Source: Streptomyces sp. NBC_01335 | Lineage (GTDB): Bacteria; Actinomycetota; Actinomycetes; Streptomycetales; Streptomycetaceae | DNA: 64,000 bases | Assembly: GCF_035953295.1 (NCBI RefSeq) | Contig: NZ_CP108370.1 | Coordinates: 2,232,001 to 2,296,000, forward strand | Reading direction: 5' to 3' | Shown here: one piece after another, positions 43,083 through 52,506 of the stretch | Layout: every line of letters starts with the position of its first letter | Numbering within the stretch: the first letter of the stretch is position 1 | Program-made: the position numbers and the translations under genes | The notes under the pieces: generated by a model | The model's database searches: none | Told to the model about the DNA's origin: nothing | Seen by the model: the letters and a program-made list of their open reading frames with translations, nothing else

Positions 43083-43157
43083 TGGTGGGCGCGGACGGTT
43101 TCGAACCGCCGACATCTGCTTTGTAAGAGCAGCGCTCTACCCCTGAGCTACGCACCC
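43083..43157 (-). tRNA. tRNA-Val (anticodon TAC)
   Basis: Read on the minus strand, the 75-nt sequence folds into a full cloverleaf: acceptor gggtgcg/cgcgccc, D arm gctc...gagc, anticodon stem ctgct/agcag with loop cttacaa (anticodon TAC, for GUA codons), T arm ggcgg-ttcgaaa-ccgtc (one mismatch) and an encoded 3' CCA. It bounds the small-gene region to its left and is a potential integration site for mobile elements. Confidence 0.95.
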
Positions 43158-43451
43158 GTGGACGAAGGAACAGCGTACATGGCGTCCGGCCCCGGCTCAC
43201 ACTCAGATTCCCCGCAGCCGCAGGTCCGGGCCACGGGGCCCGCCTCCCGGCCGCCACGGCGCCGCCCCCGAACCGCCACCGAAGCGCTCCCAAGACCGTC
43301 CGATGCCGTCGGATACGGGGGTTACCCCCACCCCGAAGCCGGTGGGCGGCCTCATCGTGGGTGACGGCCGGGCTGCATAACGTGAAGGTGGCCGGGGGAA
43401 CTGCCCCGGTGAGTACGTCACCGCACCGCGCAAATCTGGGGGACCGATCCC

Positions 43452-44303
43452 GTGGACAGCACCAACGGCACGCCGCACGCCCGCGATACCGCCCACCGAT
43501 TCACGACCGGCGCCGCCCGTCGGCTCGACACCCGCATCACCCGCACCACCCGCACCGCGCTCCTGGCCTCCGCCGGGGCGCTCCTCGTAACGGTGGCGGT
43601 CAGCGGCTGCGCGGGCTCGGACGTGGACGGGGCGCCCGTCGAGCACAAGTCGTTCGCGCTCCGGGGGAAGACGTTGACCATCGACTCCTCGAACACCTCG
43701 CTGGAGCTCGTACCAGCCGATGTGGACCAGGTGGAGGTGGAGCGGCAGACGGACGGGTGGGTGGTGTTCGGGTCCGGGCCCGATCCGGTCTGGAAGATGG
43801 AGGACGGCACCCTGACGCTGAAGGTGAAGTGCACGGGCGTGGTCAACAACTGCTCCGGCCGGCACCGGGTGAAGGTGCCGCGCGGGGTGGCCGTGAAGGC
43901 GTCGGGGAGCAACGGGAAGGTGACGGCGTCCGGGTTCGACACCCGGCTGGAGTTGTCCTCCGACAACGGCGGCGTGGTGGTGCGGGACGCCGGGGGCGAG
44001 CTGAAGTTGTCGAGCGACAACGGTTCGATCGACGCCAAGGGGCTCTCGGGCCCGTCCGTCGTGGTCGGTTCGGACAACGGGACGATCCGGCTCGGCTTCG
44101 ACGCGGCACCGGACCTGCTGGACGTGGACACGGACAACGGCGGTACCCGCATCGAGCTGCCCGGGGGCGGGACCGCGTACGCCGTCGACGCGAAGGCGCA
44201 CAACGGGCACGTCTCCGTGGACGTACCGCGCAGCGACGCCAGCCCGCACGTGGTGAAGGTCCGCAGCGACAACGGGGAAGTCAGCCTCCGAACCGTGAAC
44301 TAA
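43452..44303 (+). CDS. DUF4097 beta-repeat lipoprotein
   Basis: GTG 43452; 283 residues. Basic N-terminus and hydrophobic LLASAGALLVTVAVSGC with a lipobox Cys, so it should be a surface lipoprotein. The rest is a DUF4097-type beta helix: repeating turns LSSDNGGVVV, LSSDNGSIDA, GSDNGTIRLG, DTDNGGTRIE, RSDNGEVSLR. Such proteins are often adhesin-like or linked to envelope stress; the role is unknown. Confidence 0.87.
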   Translation: MDSTNGTPHARDTAHRFTTGAARRLDTRITRTTRTALLASAGALLVTVAVSGCAGSDVDGAPVEHKSFALRGKTLTIDSSNTSLELVPADVDQVEVERQTDGWVVFGSGPDPVWKMEDGTLTLKVKCTGVVNNCSGRHRVKVPRGVAVKASGSNGKVTASGFDTRLELSSDNGGVVVRDAGGELKLSSDNGSIDAKGLSGPSVVVGSDNGTIRLGFDAAPDLLDVDTDNGGTRIELPGGGTAYAVDAKAHNGHVSVDVPRSDASPHVVKVRSDNGEVSLRTVN

Positions 44304-44373
44304 CCGGCCCGGGTATTCGTCATGTCTGGTGGGAGAATGGACCGGGCAGAGGCGAATGGCACGGGAGAGGCAT

Positions 44374-45798
44374 GTGACGGCGACAGACGCGCGGCCGCAG
44401 GTGAGAGGGCACGCCCCCGAGGGCCCGGCCGCCGCCGTCCCGACCCCGGCGAGCCGTACCCCGCGGGCGTTCCGGGACGTCGTGGCGCTGGTGCTGCTGC
44501 CGCTCCCGCTGCTCGTGGCCGCGCTGCCCGCGGCCTTCGCCGGGGGCGGTACGCGCCGTTGGTTCGGCGGGCGGGACGGGGGCAGCCGGCGGGCGGACGC
44601 GCAGGCGGCGAAGGACGCCGCCGCGGAGGCTTTCTACGAGCTGGACAGCGCGCAGCGCGATCTGGAGATCTCGATCGAGACCATCACGGCCGTCGACAGT
44701 TCCCCGCGCGCCCGGCAGGCCGTCGAGGAGTTCGCCGCGCTGGGGCGCCGTATCGACGAGGTCAGCCACACCTACATCACCGCGGTCGACGCGCACGACC
44801 TGGACCGGGACGGTCTTGAGCCGTCCGTCGCGGCCCGGGCCACGACGGAGCTGACCCAGGCCAAGGACGCGCTCGTACGGGTCAAGGGCGAGCTCGACCG
44901 GTACGCGCAGGGGCTCGGCCCCCTCCTCGGCAGCGCCGAGACGCAGCTCGCCCGGCTGGCTCCGGCCGTGGAGCGGGCGCGGCAGGCGCTGATCGGGGCC
45001 ACCGGCGCACTGGACGGCGTACGCGCCTCCGGCTTGAAGGCCGACGACCTCGCGGCCCGGCTCGCCGCCCTCGCCCCCGAGCTGACCAGGCTCAACCAGG
45101 GTGCGGGGCGTCATGGCGTCGCCGGGACGCTGGAACGTGCCGATCAGGTGCTCCGCGAGGCGCAGGCCATTCGCACCGAGGCCGAGCGGCTGCCGGAGCG
45201 GGCCGCCGAGATCGACCGCAGGCTGGTGTCGCTGCGTACGCGTGCGCAGGCCCTGACCACCCGGGCGGGCGGGGTGGAGCCGATCCTCAGCGAGTTGCGG
45301 CGGCGGTTCTCCGAGGAGTGCTGGCAGGACCTCCAGCACGTTCCGGAGCAGGCGGCCGAGGACGTCCGCCGGGCCGAGGAGAAGCTCGCCGAGGCCGCTA
45401 CGGCCCGCAGGGACCAGAGCTGGGCCGACGCCACCGCCCGGCTGGGCACGGTCCGCGCGCTGCTCAACCACGCGGACGAGGCGGTGACGGCGGCCGGGGA
45501 GCGGCTGCGGCTGCTGGACGCGGTGGCGAAGGACCCGAAGCAGGAGATCGAACGGACCCGGTTCGTCGTCCGCGACGCCCAGCGGCTCGCGATGGCCGGC
45601 CGCAACACGCCCGATCCGCGTCACGCCGGGCCGCTGGACAACGCGGTGGCGCGGCTGGACCGTGCGATCGCCGCCCTCGACGTCCGCCACCCCGACTACT
45701 GGCACTTCCTGACCGAGGCGGAGGCCGTACGGCAGACGGCGGCCCAGGTCGTCTCGGCCATCCGCGAGGGGCTCGGTACGGGCTCGACCGCCACCTGA
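44374..45798 (+). CDS. Coiled-coil membrane protein of unknown function
   Basis: GTG 44374 with GGAGAGG upstream gives about 474 residues; ATG 44356 is an alternative. One N-terminal membrane helix ([21 protein letters not shown]) is followed by about 400 residues of almost pure alpha-helix with heptad-like Leu/Ala patterns ([56 protein letters not shown] segments). No TPM or other domain could be made out. It may be a cell-envelope scaffold. Confidence 0.75.
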   Translation: MTATDARPQVRGHAPEGPAAAVPTPASRTPRAFRDVVALVLLPLPLLVAALPAAFAGGGTRRWFGGRDGGSRRADAQAAKDAAAEAFYELDSAQRDLEISIETITAVDSSPRARQAVEEFAALGRRIDEVSHTYITAVDAHDLDRDGLEPSVAARATTELTQAKDALVRVKGELDRYAQGLGPLLGSAETQLARLAPAVERARQALIGATGALDGVRASGLKADDLAARLAALAPELTRLNQGAGRHGVAGTLERADQVLREAQAIRTEAERLPERAAEIDRRLVSLRTRAQALTTRAGGVEPILSELRRRFSEECWQDLQHVPEQAAEDVRRAEEKLAEAATARRDQSWADATARLGTVRALLNHADEAVTAAGERLRLLDAVAKDPKQEIERTRFVVRDAQRLAMAGRNTPDPRHAGPLDNAVARLDRAIAALDVRHPDYWHFLTEAEAVRQTAAQVVSAIREGLGTGSTAT

Positions 45799-45881
45799 GC
45801 CGAGCGCCCGAGCTGCCCTGCGGCCCTGCGGCCTCGGTCCTCGGTCCCCCAGTTGTCCCGCCGCGCTCCCGGGCAGATGCT

Positions 45882-45980
45882 GGAGGTGATCCGTGCGCCG
45901 GTGCGAACCTCCGCCAGGGAGAGGGACCGGTATGAACCTCCGTGGAGGTCCGTGCGCCGGTGCGTACCTCCCGAGGAGGT
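45882..45980 (+). promoter_or_regulatory. SD/anti-SD repeats in the leader of the DUF4383 gene
   Basis: ggaggt at 45882, 45944 and 45975 (the last is the ribosome site, four bases before the ATG) alternates with exact complements acctcc at 45907, 45936 and 45966. A 23-bp near-identical direct repeat (45890-45912, 45949-45971) is part of the pattern. The acctcc at 45966 can pair with the ribosome site over a 3-nt loop, or instead with the ggaggt at 45944. Confidence 0.55.
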
Positions 45981-45984
45981 CGCC

Positions 45985-46644
45985 ATGAAGAAGCCCGGCA
46001 AGGCCGAACCCGTGAAGACCGAGCCCGTGAAGACCGCGTACGAGCAGGCGGACCCCGTGAAGGCCGCGCCCGACCGGGCCGAGGCCGTGAGGGCCAAGCC
46101 CTTGCACGCCCGTCTCAACGAGGAGTTGCCCGTCGACCACCGGCTCAGTCAGGTCTACCGGGTCGGCGCCGGGCTGATGGGGCTGGTGCTCCTGGTCTTC
46201 GGCATCCTCGGCCTGATCGACAAGATCGGCATCTTCGACACCGGTGGCGACACCGTCGCCGGCCTCAACACCAACGGCGCGCTCAGCATCCTCTCCATCT
46301 GCGTGGGGGTGCTGCTCTTGGGCGGCATGGTGGTGGGCGGCAACAAGGCGTCCACGCTGAACATGACGGTCGGCGTCCTCTTCATCGCCAGCGGGTTCGT
46401 GAACCTGGCCCTGCTCGACACCGGGCTCAACTTCCTCGCGTTCGAGATGCCGAACGTGCTGTTCAGCTTCATCGTCGGACTGATGCTGATGTTCTTCGGG
46501 ATGTACGGACGGGTCAGCGGCGGACTTCCGCACGACAACCCGTACTGGCGGGCCCGCCATCCCGAGGAGGCCGCCCGCGAGGACCGCACCCGGTCCGACC
46601 GGCCCCCGATGATGCCGGGCACCCGGCCCCAGCCGCACGGGTGA
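45985..46644 (+). CDS. DUF4383 membrane protein
   Basis: ATG 45985, 219 residues. N-terminal charged, Lys-rich repeats (EPVKTEPVKT, then DPVKAAPDRAEAVRA). Four membrane helices follow: VYRVGAGLMGLVLLVFGILG, ALSILSICVGVLLLGGMVVG, MTVGVLFIASGFVNLALLDT, NVLFSFIVGLMLMFFGMYGR. This is the DUF4383 layout, ending in the ...RVSGGLPHDNPYWRARHPEE tail. Function unknown. The leader holds a possible translational switch. Confidence 0.85.
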   Translation: MKKPGKAEPVKTEPVKTAYEQADPVKAAPDRAEAVRAKPLHARLNEELPVDHRLSQVYRVGAGLMGLVLLVFGILGLIDKIGIFDTGGDTVAGLNTNGALSILSICVGVLLLGGMVVGGNKASTLNMTVGVLFIASGFVNLALLDTGLNFLAFEMPNVLFSFIVGLMLMFFGMYGRVSGGLPHDNPYWRARHPEEAAREDRTRSDRPPMMPGTRPQPHG

Positions 46645-46714
46645 CGGCGTGGACCGGCGGCCCGGACACCAGCTTGTCCGGCCGATGCCGCACGGGGCCC
46701 CCTGCTCTTGGTCC

Positions 46715-46936
46715 ATGCCTCGTTACGAGTACCGCTGCCGCACCTGCGGAGACACCTTCGAGCTCAGCCGTCCGATGGCCGAGTCCTCCGATCCCGCCAC
46801 GTGCCCCGTCGGCCACGACGACACCGTCAAGCTGCTCTCCGCCGTCGCCGTGGGCGGCACCTCGGGCTCCGGCTCCGCTCCTGCCCCGGCGGGCGGCGGA
46901 GGGGGCGGCTGCTGCGGTGGTGGCTGCTGCGGCTGA
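46715..46936 (+). CDS. FmdB-family zinc-ribbon protein
   Basis: ATG 46715; 73 residues starting MPRYEYRCRTCGDTFELSRP, the typical FmdB/CxxC-CxxC regulator-like fold (second pair replaced by ATCPVGHDD). The tail is Gly/Ser-rich and ends in GGGGGGCCGGGCCG, giving extra Cys pairs. The function of this widespread family is unsettled. Converges on the O-methyltransferase across a bidirectional hairpin. Confidence 0.9.
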   Translation: MPRYEYRCRTCGDTFELSRPMAESSDPATCPVGHDDTVKLLSAVAVGGTSGSGSAPAPAGGGGGGCCGGGCCG

Positions 46937-46948
46937 GACCCACAAGCC

Positions 46949-46989
46949 GTGCGGGACCGGAGCGCCGGGGAGGCCGCTCCGGCCCGCAC
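46949..46989. terminator. Bidirectional hairpin terminator
   Basis: Inverted repeat 46949-46964 / 46975-46989, paired throughout apart from one bulged base, with a 10-nt loop, between the convergent FmdB and O-methyltransferase stops. Confidence 0.75.
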
Positions 46990-46993
46990 GCGT

Positions 46994-47653
46994 TCACCGC
47001 TTGCGCGACAGCGTCAGCCCGTCCGCGACGGTGAGCAGCACGCTGTCCATCCGGTCGTCGGCGAGGACGTGGTCGTTGAACTCCCTGATGGCCGCCGCTC
47101 CCCCGGTGGCGTGCGGGTCCACGACCCCGCCGTGGAACAGGGTGTTGTCGGTGGCGATCATGCCGCCCGGCCGCAGCCGGGGCACCAGCTCCTCCCAGTA
47201 CGCGAGGTAGCCGCCCTTGTCCGCGTCGAGGTAGGCGAAGTCGATGTGCGGCTCCTCGGGCAGGGCGCGCAGGGTGTCGAGCGCGGGGGCGATGCGCAGG
47301 TCGATGCGGTCCGCGACGCCCGCCTTCTCCCAGGCGGCCCTGCCGTACGCCGTCCACTCCTCCGAGACGTCGCAGGCGATCAGCCGCCCGTCCGGCGCCA
47401 GCGCCCGCGCCATCGACAGGGCGCCGAAGCCGGTGAAGGTGCCGACCTCCACCACGAGCCGGGCGTCGGTCAGCCGGACCAGGAAGGCGAGCAGCGGGCC
47501 CTGTTCCCGGGCCGACTGCATGCCCGCGCGGTCCGGGAGTTCGGCGTACGTGGTCGCGACGAGTTCCTGCTGGACGGGGTCGAGCGGCGGGTTGTGGGCG
47601 AGTACGTAGGCGTACAGCTCGTCCGTCATGCGGGTTTCGTTGCCCTTGGTCAT
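46994..47653 (-). CDS. Class I O-methyltransferase (CCoAOMT-like)
   Basis: ATG 47653; 219 residues. Methyltransf_3 pattern: MQSAREQGPLLAFLVRLTDA, VVEVGTFTGFGALSMARALA (motif I), LIACDVSEEWTAYGRAAWEK, the metal-binding DFAYLDADKGGYLAYWEEL and MIATDNTLFHGGVVDP. These divalent-metal enzymes methylate catechols or similar phenols. Longer frames reaching 48202 are shadows of the HAD gene. Confidence 0.9.
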   Translation of the reverse strand: MTKGNETRMTDELYAYVLAHNPPLDPVQQELVATTYAELPDRAGMQSAREQGPLLAFLVRLTDARLVVEVGTFTGFGALSMARALAPDGRLIACDVSEEWTAYGRAAWEKAGVADRIDLRIAPALDTLRALPEEPHIDFAYLDADKGGYLAYWEELVPRLRPGGMIATDNTLFHGGVVDPHATGGAAAIREFNDHVLADDRMDSVLLTVADGLTLSRKR

Positions 47654-47742
47654 CGTGCGCAGCTCCCGGGGCTGTTGGTGCGGCGTCGTGCCGGTCGGGC
47701 CCAGCCTGCCCAATGGACCCGTGGTTGCCAAAGACTCTCCCG

Positions 47743-48570
47743 TCAGCCGCGCGCCGCCGCCAGGAACCTGCGCAGGATCTCCTCCCCGGCGAGGACGCCC
47801 TGCTCCTTGAGGGCGACGACGCCGCCGGTGTGCCAGCCGGTGTCGGCGAGTTCGCCGTGGCCGGGGCGCCAGGCGAGGTCGGTGCTGAGCAGCAGGTCGG
47901 CGTCGAGGAGGGAGTCGCCCGCGGAGAGGGTGAGTCCGGCCCCGGCGCGGCGGGCGACCTCGCGGACGGCCGCGCTCTTGGTGAGCGGCCGGGGTACGGC
48001 GTAGATCTTGCGGCCCTGGAGGGAGACGGTCCAGCCGCGCGGGTCGGCCCAGTCGACGAGCTCCTTCACCCAGCCGTCGGGGAGCTGGGAGCGTTCGACG
48101 ACGAGGTAGGCGAAGAGGTCCTCGGCGACCCGGTCCTTCAGCAGCCAGGCGGGGTCGGAGACGGCGGCGAGGTGGGCGCGGACCTCGGCGAGCGGGGCGC
48201 ACTCGCCGGCGATGCGGTCCAGGACCCCCGCGTGCCAGTCGGGGTCGGACTCCCCGTCCACGAGGATGTGCCCGCCGTTGGCGACGACGGCGTAGGCCGG
48301 TGCCGGGCCGGGGAGGCTGATGCGGTGGTACTGCTCGCGGGTGCGGGTCGTGGTCGGTACGAAGACCGTGGTGCGGCCCAGCTCCTCCAGGAGTCCGGCG
48401 GCCGTCTCGGTGACGTAGGAGAGCGGCTTGTTGCCGTACACCTCGACGCAGAGCAGCCGGGGGGCGTCGGCGTCCGGCATGGCGAGCTGGAGGGCGCCGG
48501 TCGAGTAGATGAGGGTGCGGTCGAGGTCGCTGGCGACCAGCGCCACGGGGTTCGTCCCCGGTGCGGTCAC
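47743..48570 (-). CDS. HAD-family phosphatase of the Ter cluster
   Basis: GTG 48570, overlapping the stop of the upstream fused gene by four bases; 275 residues. Motif I VASDLDRTLIYS (nucleophile Asp), motif III LTKSAAVREVAR, motif IV SAGDSLLDADLLL; a cap insertion lies between (YHRISLPGPAPAYAVVANGG). HAD enzymes of this type are consistently found with PRTase, CitE-like and TerD genes in the nucleoside-like metabolite module described for Ter systems. Last gene of that operon. Confidence 0.88.
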   Translation of the reverse strand: MTAPGTNPVALVASDLDRTLIYSTGALQLAMPDADAPRLLCVEVYGNKPLSYVTETAAGLLEELGRTTVFVPTTTRTREQYHRISLPGPAPAYAVVANGGHILVDGESDPDWHAGVLDRIAGECAPLAEVRAHLAAVSDPAWLLKDRVAEDLFAYLVVERSQLPDGWVKELVDWADPRGWTVSLQGRKIYAVPRPLTKSAAVREVARRAGAGLTLSAGDSLLDADLLLSTDLAWRPGHGELADTGWHTGGVVALKEQGVLAGEEILRRFLAAARG

Positions 48571-51113
48571 TGTTCCGTCACCGCCTTGCCGTCGGCACCG
48601 GTCGCGCCCCGGGTGTACTTCGGGTGGATCAGTCCGACACAGCTGTACGGGAGTCCGTCGACCTCCTCGACGGGCACCCCGCGCTGCTCCGCGAGGAGCC
48701 GTACGTGGTCGAGGTCGGCGCCGGCGCCGCGGTCGGCGAGGATCTTCCAGGGGACGCGGCGGAGCAGTACGCGGGTGGTCTCGCCGACGCCGGGCTTGAC
48801 GAGGTTGACGTCGTGGATGCCGTATTCCTCGCTGATGCGCTCGACGGCGGCCCAGCCCTCCCAGGTGGGGGCGCGGTCGGCGGCGAGCAGCGCCTTGGCC
48901 TCCTCGTCCACCTCGTCGGCGACCTCGTCGAAGCGGGCGGCGACGGTCTCCAGGAAGTCGAGGGAGACGTCCGAACCGGCCAGCTCGCGGTAGAACTTGG
49001 CGCCGTGGAAGTCGTCCGGGCCGACCAGGTCGGCGCGGAGCACGGTACGGGAGATCAGGCCGGACACCGTGGAGTTGAGGCAGGCGGAGGGGATGAGGAA
49101 GTCCTCGCGGGTGCCGTAGGTGCGGACGCAGCCGCCGGGGTCGGCGAGGACCGCGATCTCGGGGCTGAACCCTTCGAACTCCTCCAGGGCGACGGCCAGT
49201 TCGCGGGTGATGGCGCCCTTGCCGGTCCAGCCGTCGACGAACACGACGTCGGCGGGGTCGTGGTGGGCGGCCAGCCAGCGCAGGGCGTTGGTGTCGATGC
49301 CCCGGCCGCGCACGATGGAGATGGCGTAGTGCGGCAGGTCGAGTCCGTGGCGGTGCTGGGCCCAGCGGCGCATCAGGACGCCGACGGGGGTTCCGGCGCG
49401 GGCGAGCGAGACCAGCACGGGCCGCGGTCCGCGTTCTTCGAGGACCGTCTCGGTGACGGTGCCGACGGCGCGGGCGATACGGGCGGCGGAGGTCTCCAGG
49501 GCGGACTGGAAGAGCGCCTGGTAGGCGGGGCTGGGCTGGTACTCCACGGGGAGCGATTCGGCGTAGTGCGCGCCACCGCTCTGTATCGCCTCCTCGCGTT
49601 CCTCCGTGGGGGCCTCCAGCTCGGTGTCCGAGAGGTCCTGGAGCAGCCAGCCGACGTCCTCGGCGGCGTACGAGGAGAATGCGGGGCCTCTGAGGGGCTC
49701 GGGCAGCATCGTGAATTCCTGCCGTTCGGGGGTGTACGAGGGAACGACCGCGAGGAGCACTCGGCCGGTGTGGGCGGCGAGGCGGGCCAGCAGCCCTTCG
49801 GGGGCATGGAGTTCGGGTGTGTCGGCGTGCGAGTCGACCACCACGACGACGGCGTCGAAGCCGGCTCCGGCGACGTTGTACGCGTACCGGTCGCCGGGGC
49901 CGTCCGCCGGGGTGTCGTGGGCCGGGAAGACCAGTCGGCTGCGTATCGCGTAGCCGGGGTCGTCGACGGCGAGGACGGGTGAGCGGGTGGTGGTGGAGTA
50001 GCGGACTTCGGTGTCCGAGACGTCGTGGAGCTGTTCCAGGGCGGTGGCGAGGCGCAGCGGGGCGTACATGAGTTCCTCGAAGCCGAGGACGAGAACGCGG
50101 CGGGGGCCGGCACCGCTTTCGGGGGCGCCGGAACCGGAGGCGGTACCGCCGGACGGGTCGTGGAGGGCCGCCGCGATCCGGGCGGCCATGCCGGGGAGGG
50201 CGTGTTCCAGGGTGGCGCGGTGGGCGGGGGTGAAGCCGTGCCGGCCGCCGTCCGGCAGCCCCTCGGGCCAGCCGAGGTCGACCCGGACGGCCTGAGCGGC
50301 GGCCCCGGCCACCTCGTCGGTCGCTGCGGCCTCGGCTGCCTTCGCGGCCTCGGCTGCCTTCGCGGCCTTCGCCGCCTCCACCGCCTCCTGCTCGGCGACG
50401 AGGGCCGCTCCCCGTTCCAGTACTCCTTCGGGCAGGACGACCGTGCCGGTGCCGCGGGCGATCAGGTCGACGCGGGCGCCGATCTCGGCGGCGAACCCGG
50501 TGAGGCGGCCCCGGTCCTCGGCCGACCGCATGTCGGCCAGGGCCACGATGACGTACCGCTCGCGGGGGTAGAGGTCGTGCAGCGCGCGGATGGTGTTGAG
50601 GACGGTGTTGCCGGTGGAGAACTCGTCGTCGACGAGGACCAGCGTCCCGGGGCGGGCGAGCAGCGCCGGGTCCTCGGGGAGCAGCAGGTGGGAGGTGGCG
50701 TGCGAGTGGGATTCCTCGAAGCCGCCGGCGCGGACCACGCCGGGGACGGGGCGGCGGGTGGAGTGGAGGTAGGGCGCCGAGCCGATGCCGTCGGCGACCG
50801 AGTGGCCGAGTCCGGTGGCGGTCTCGGCGTATCCGAGGACGACCGCCCGGTCGGCCTCGGGCCCGAGCAGTTCGCGTACCCGGCGGCCGAGGTCGACCCC
50901 GGCGCCGTGGACGACGGAGGGGAGCTGGGGCACGTGCTTGCCGAGGACGTGGGAGACCAGCAGATGGGCCCGCCGGGGGTTGCGCCGCAGGGCGAGCCCC
51001 AGCATGTCCCTGATCTCCTGGTCACCGGCGAGAGCGACTCCCAGCCGCTCGGCCACCCAGCTGCCCGACCACACCACGTCCACCGTCTCTTTCTCCGTCG
51101 CCCGCCCGCTCAT
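48567..51113 (-). CDS. Fused phosphoribosyltransferase-TRSP and StiP-like protein (Ter module)
   Basis: ATG 51113; about 848 residues. Residues about 40-230 form a PRTase with the pyrophosphate loop LVLVDDEFSTGNTVLNTIRA; an Ala/Lys-rich linker (about 239-268) leads to a TRSP-like domain (GFTPAHRATLEHALPGMAAR; VLVLGFEELMYAPLRLATAL). From about 470 the sequence matches the StiP/cysteine-protease-like family (AFSSYAAEDVGWLLQDLSD, EEAIQSGGAHYAESLPVEYQ), ending near CVGLIHPKYTRG. These are often separate proteins; one open frame joins them here. Proposed role: making a phosphoribosyl metabolite in the stress response. The reaction is not known. Confidence 0.85.
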   Translation of the reverse strand: MSGRATEKETVDVVWSGSWVAERLGVALAGDQEIRDMLGLALRRNPRRAHLLVSHVLGKHVPQLPSVVHGAGVDLGRRVRELLGPEADRAVVLGYAETATGLGHSVADGIGSAPYLHSTRRPVPGVVRAGGFEESHSHATSHLLLPEDPALLARPGTLVLVDDEFSTGNTVLNTIRALHDLYPRERYVIVALADMRSAEDRGRLTGFAAEIGARVDLIARGTGTVVLPEGVLERGAALVAEQEAVEAAKAAKAAEAAKAAEAAATDEVAGAAAQAVRVDLGWPEGLPDGGRHGFTPAHRATLEHALPGMAARIAAALHDPSGGTASGSGAPESGAGPRRVLVLGFEELMYAPLRLATALEQLHDVSDTEVRYSTTTRSPVLAVDDPGYAIRSRLVFPAHDTPADGPGDRYAYNVAGAGFDAVVVVVDSHADTPELHAPEGLLARLAAHTGRVLLAVVPSYTPERQEFTMLPEPLRGPAFSSYAAEDVGWLLQDLSDTELEAPTEEREEAIQSGGAHYAESLPVEYQPSPAYQALFQSALETSAARIARAVGTVTETVLEERGPRPVLVSLARAGTPVGVLMRRWAQHRHGLDLPHYAISIVRGRGIDTNALRWLAAHHDPADVVFVDGWTGKGAITRELAVALEEFEGFSPEIAVLADPGGCVRTYGTREDFLIPSACLNSTVSGLISRTVLRADLVGPDDFHGAKFYRELAGSDVSLDFLETVAARFDEVADEVDEEAKALLAADRAPTWEGWAAVERISEEYGIHDVNLVKPGVGETTRVLLRRVPWKILADRGAGADLDHVRLLAEQRGVPVEEVDGLPYSCVGLIHPKYTRGATGADGKAVTEQ

Positions 51114-51123
51114 CGGTACGCGC

Positions 51124-52287
51124 TCATTTCGCTCCGGCCGCGGCCAGCAGGTCCACGAAGCCGATGTCCTCGCGCGCGACGCCGAAGACCTCGGCACGCA
51201 GGAGGGTCCGTTCGGCCCACGCCCGGTGCGGTTTCACTTCATTCATCTTGTTCGTATACGCGGAGCGCAGCACTCCGCCACCGCCGCGCTCGGGGCGCAG
51301 GATGTCCTGGGCGTCGCTGAATTCCTCGTGGCTGACGACGGACAGCGCGTGCACGGGGTCCACGTGCGAGGGGTGGATGCAGGTCTTGCCGAGGAGGCCG
51401 TTGGCCCGGTCGAGTTCGATCTCGCGGAGCAGTCCGTCCAGGTCGTGTTCGATGAGCGCGGTGCGCAGTTTCTCCGCCCGGCCCTCCTGGAAGGGGCTGC
51501 GGCGCAGCTGCGGCTTGAACATGCGTTCCTGGTTGCGGAAGTACTCCCAGACGGGGCCGGTGATCGTGAATCCGGTGCCGTCGGCGCGGCCGAGGACGTT
51601 GACGACGTCGGCGATGACGGCGCTGACGATCTGCACGTCGTACGCGGTCATGTCGGAGGATCTCCGCAGCCCGTAGGCGGAGCAGAAGTCGGTGACGCCG
51701 AGCCGCAGCGCGAGAACGTGCTCGCGGTGGGTCGCGACGACACGCGCGATTCCCTGGAGCGTTTCGGTACGGGTTTCCAGGTGGAGGAGTTCCGGCGATT
51801 CGAGCACCGGCATGGCGAACAGCCGGTGTCCGCAGGCGGATTCCGCCCGGTTCAGGGCGGCCAGGAAAAGCTCTCCGCGCCGTTCGGTGAATTTCGGCAG
51901 GACGAAGCCGGAGAGCAGTCGGACCGTGGCGCCGAGGCGGTCGACCAGGTCGGTGATCTGCTCGGGCTCACGCACCCGGATGAAGAGGAGCGGAATCGCC
52001 GCTTCCCGTTCGGCGAGGTCCGCGAACTGCTTGACCAGGTTCTTCTCGGCGCCTTCCACCTCGGTGTCGGCGATCGAGTCCTCCAGGCAGAGGACCATGG
52101 AGATGACGCCGCGCGCGGCCTGTTTGACGACGTCGTCCGCGAGCCGGGGGCGGGTGGCCGGGGCGTAGAGCGTGGCGCCCAGCGCGGCCGAGAGCACGCG
52201 GGCAGGAGCGTTCGCGTCGAATTCGCATGGCTCCTGGAAGAACAGTCCCTGCCGGGCAGCAGGCGAGATGTGCCCGAAATGACGCAT
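51124..52287 (-). CDS. HpcH/HpaI (CitE-like) aldolase family protein, Ter module
   Basis: ATG 52287 with GGGGGAAAA upstream; 387 residues, stop ten bases before the start of the PRTase-StiP gene. TIM-barrel lyase motifs: ARVLSAALGATLYAPATRP, MVLCLEDSIADTEVEGAEKN (metal Glu/Asp), LLFIRVREPEQITDLVDRLG, and LLGKTCIHPSHVDPVHALSV with the CIHP signature of CitE-like lyases. In Ter-associated biosynthetic modules such an aldolase accompanies PRTase, StiP and HAD genes. First gene of the operon; divergent from a TerD gene across 219 bp. Confidence 0.88.
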   Translation of the reverse strand: MRHFGHISPAARQGLFFQEPCEFDANAPARVLSAALGATLYAPATRPRLADDVVKQAARGVISMVLCLEDSIADTEVEGAEKNLVKQFADLAEREAAIPLLFIRVREPEQITDLVDRLGATVRLLSGFVLPKFTERRGELFLAALNRAESACGHRLFAMPVLESPELLHLETRTETLQGIARVVATHREHVLALRLGVTDFCSAYGLRRSSDMTAYDVQIVSAVIADVVNVLGRADGTGFTITGPVWEYFRNQERMFKPQLRRSPFQEGRAEKLRTALIEHDLDGLLREIELDRANGLLGKTCIHPSHVDPVHALSVVSHEEFSDAQDILRPERGGGGVLRSAYTNKMNEVKPHRAWAERTLLRAEVFGVAREDIGFVDLLAAAGAK

Positions 52288-52506
52288 GATTTTCCCCCGT
52301 ACCGCCTGATCGATCGAACAACGCATGGCCGGTAATAGTACGTATGGACGGGTGTCCGCAGTTCCCCGCATATGTGAACTTCGGGTAACTCGCCCGTGTC
52401 GGAGGACCCCGACACGGTAAGGTGCTGCAGCTCAGCTCTACCGCCGGATACCGGTTCACGGCCCCCGCGTTGTCCGGGTGAGCCGCCAGCAGGCAGGATG
52501 ACGGGC

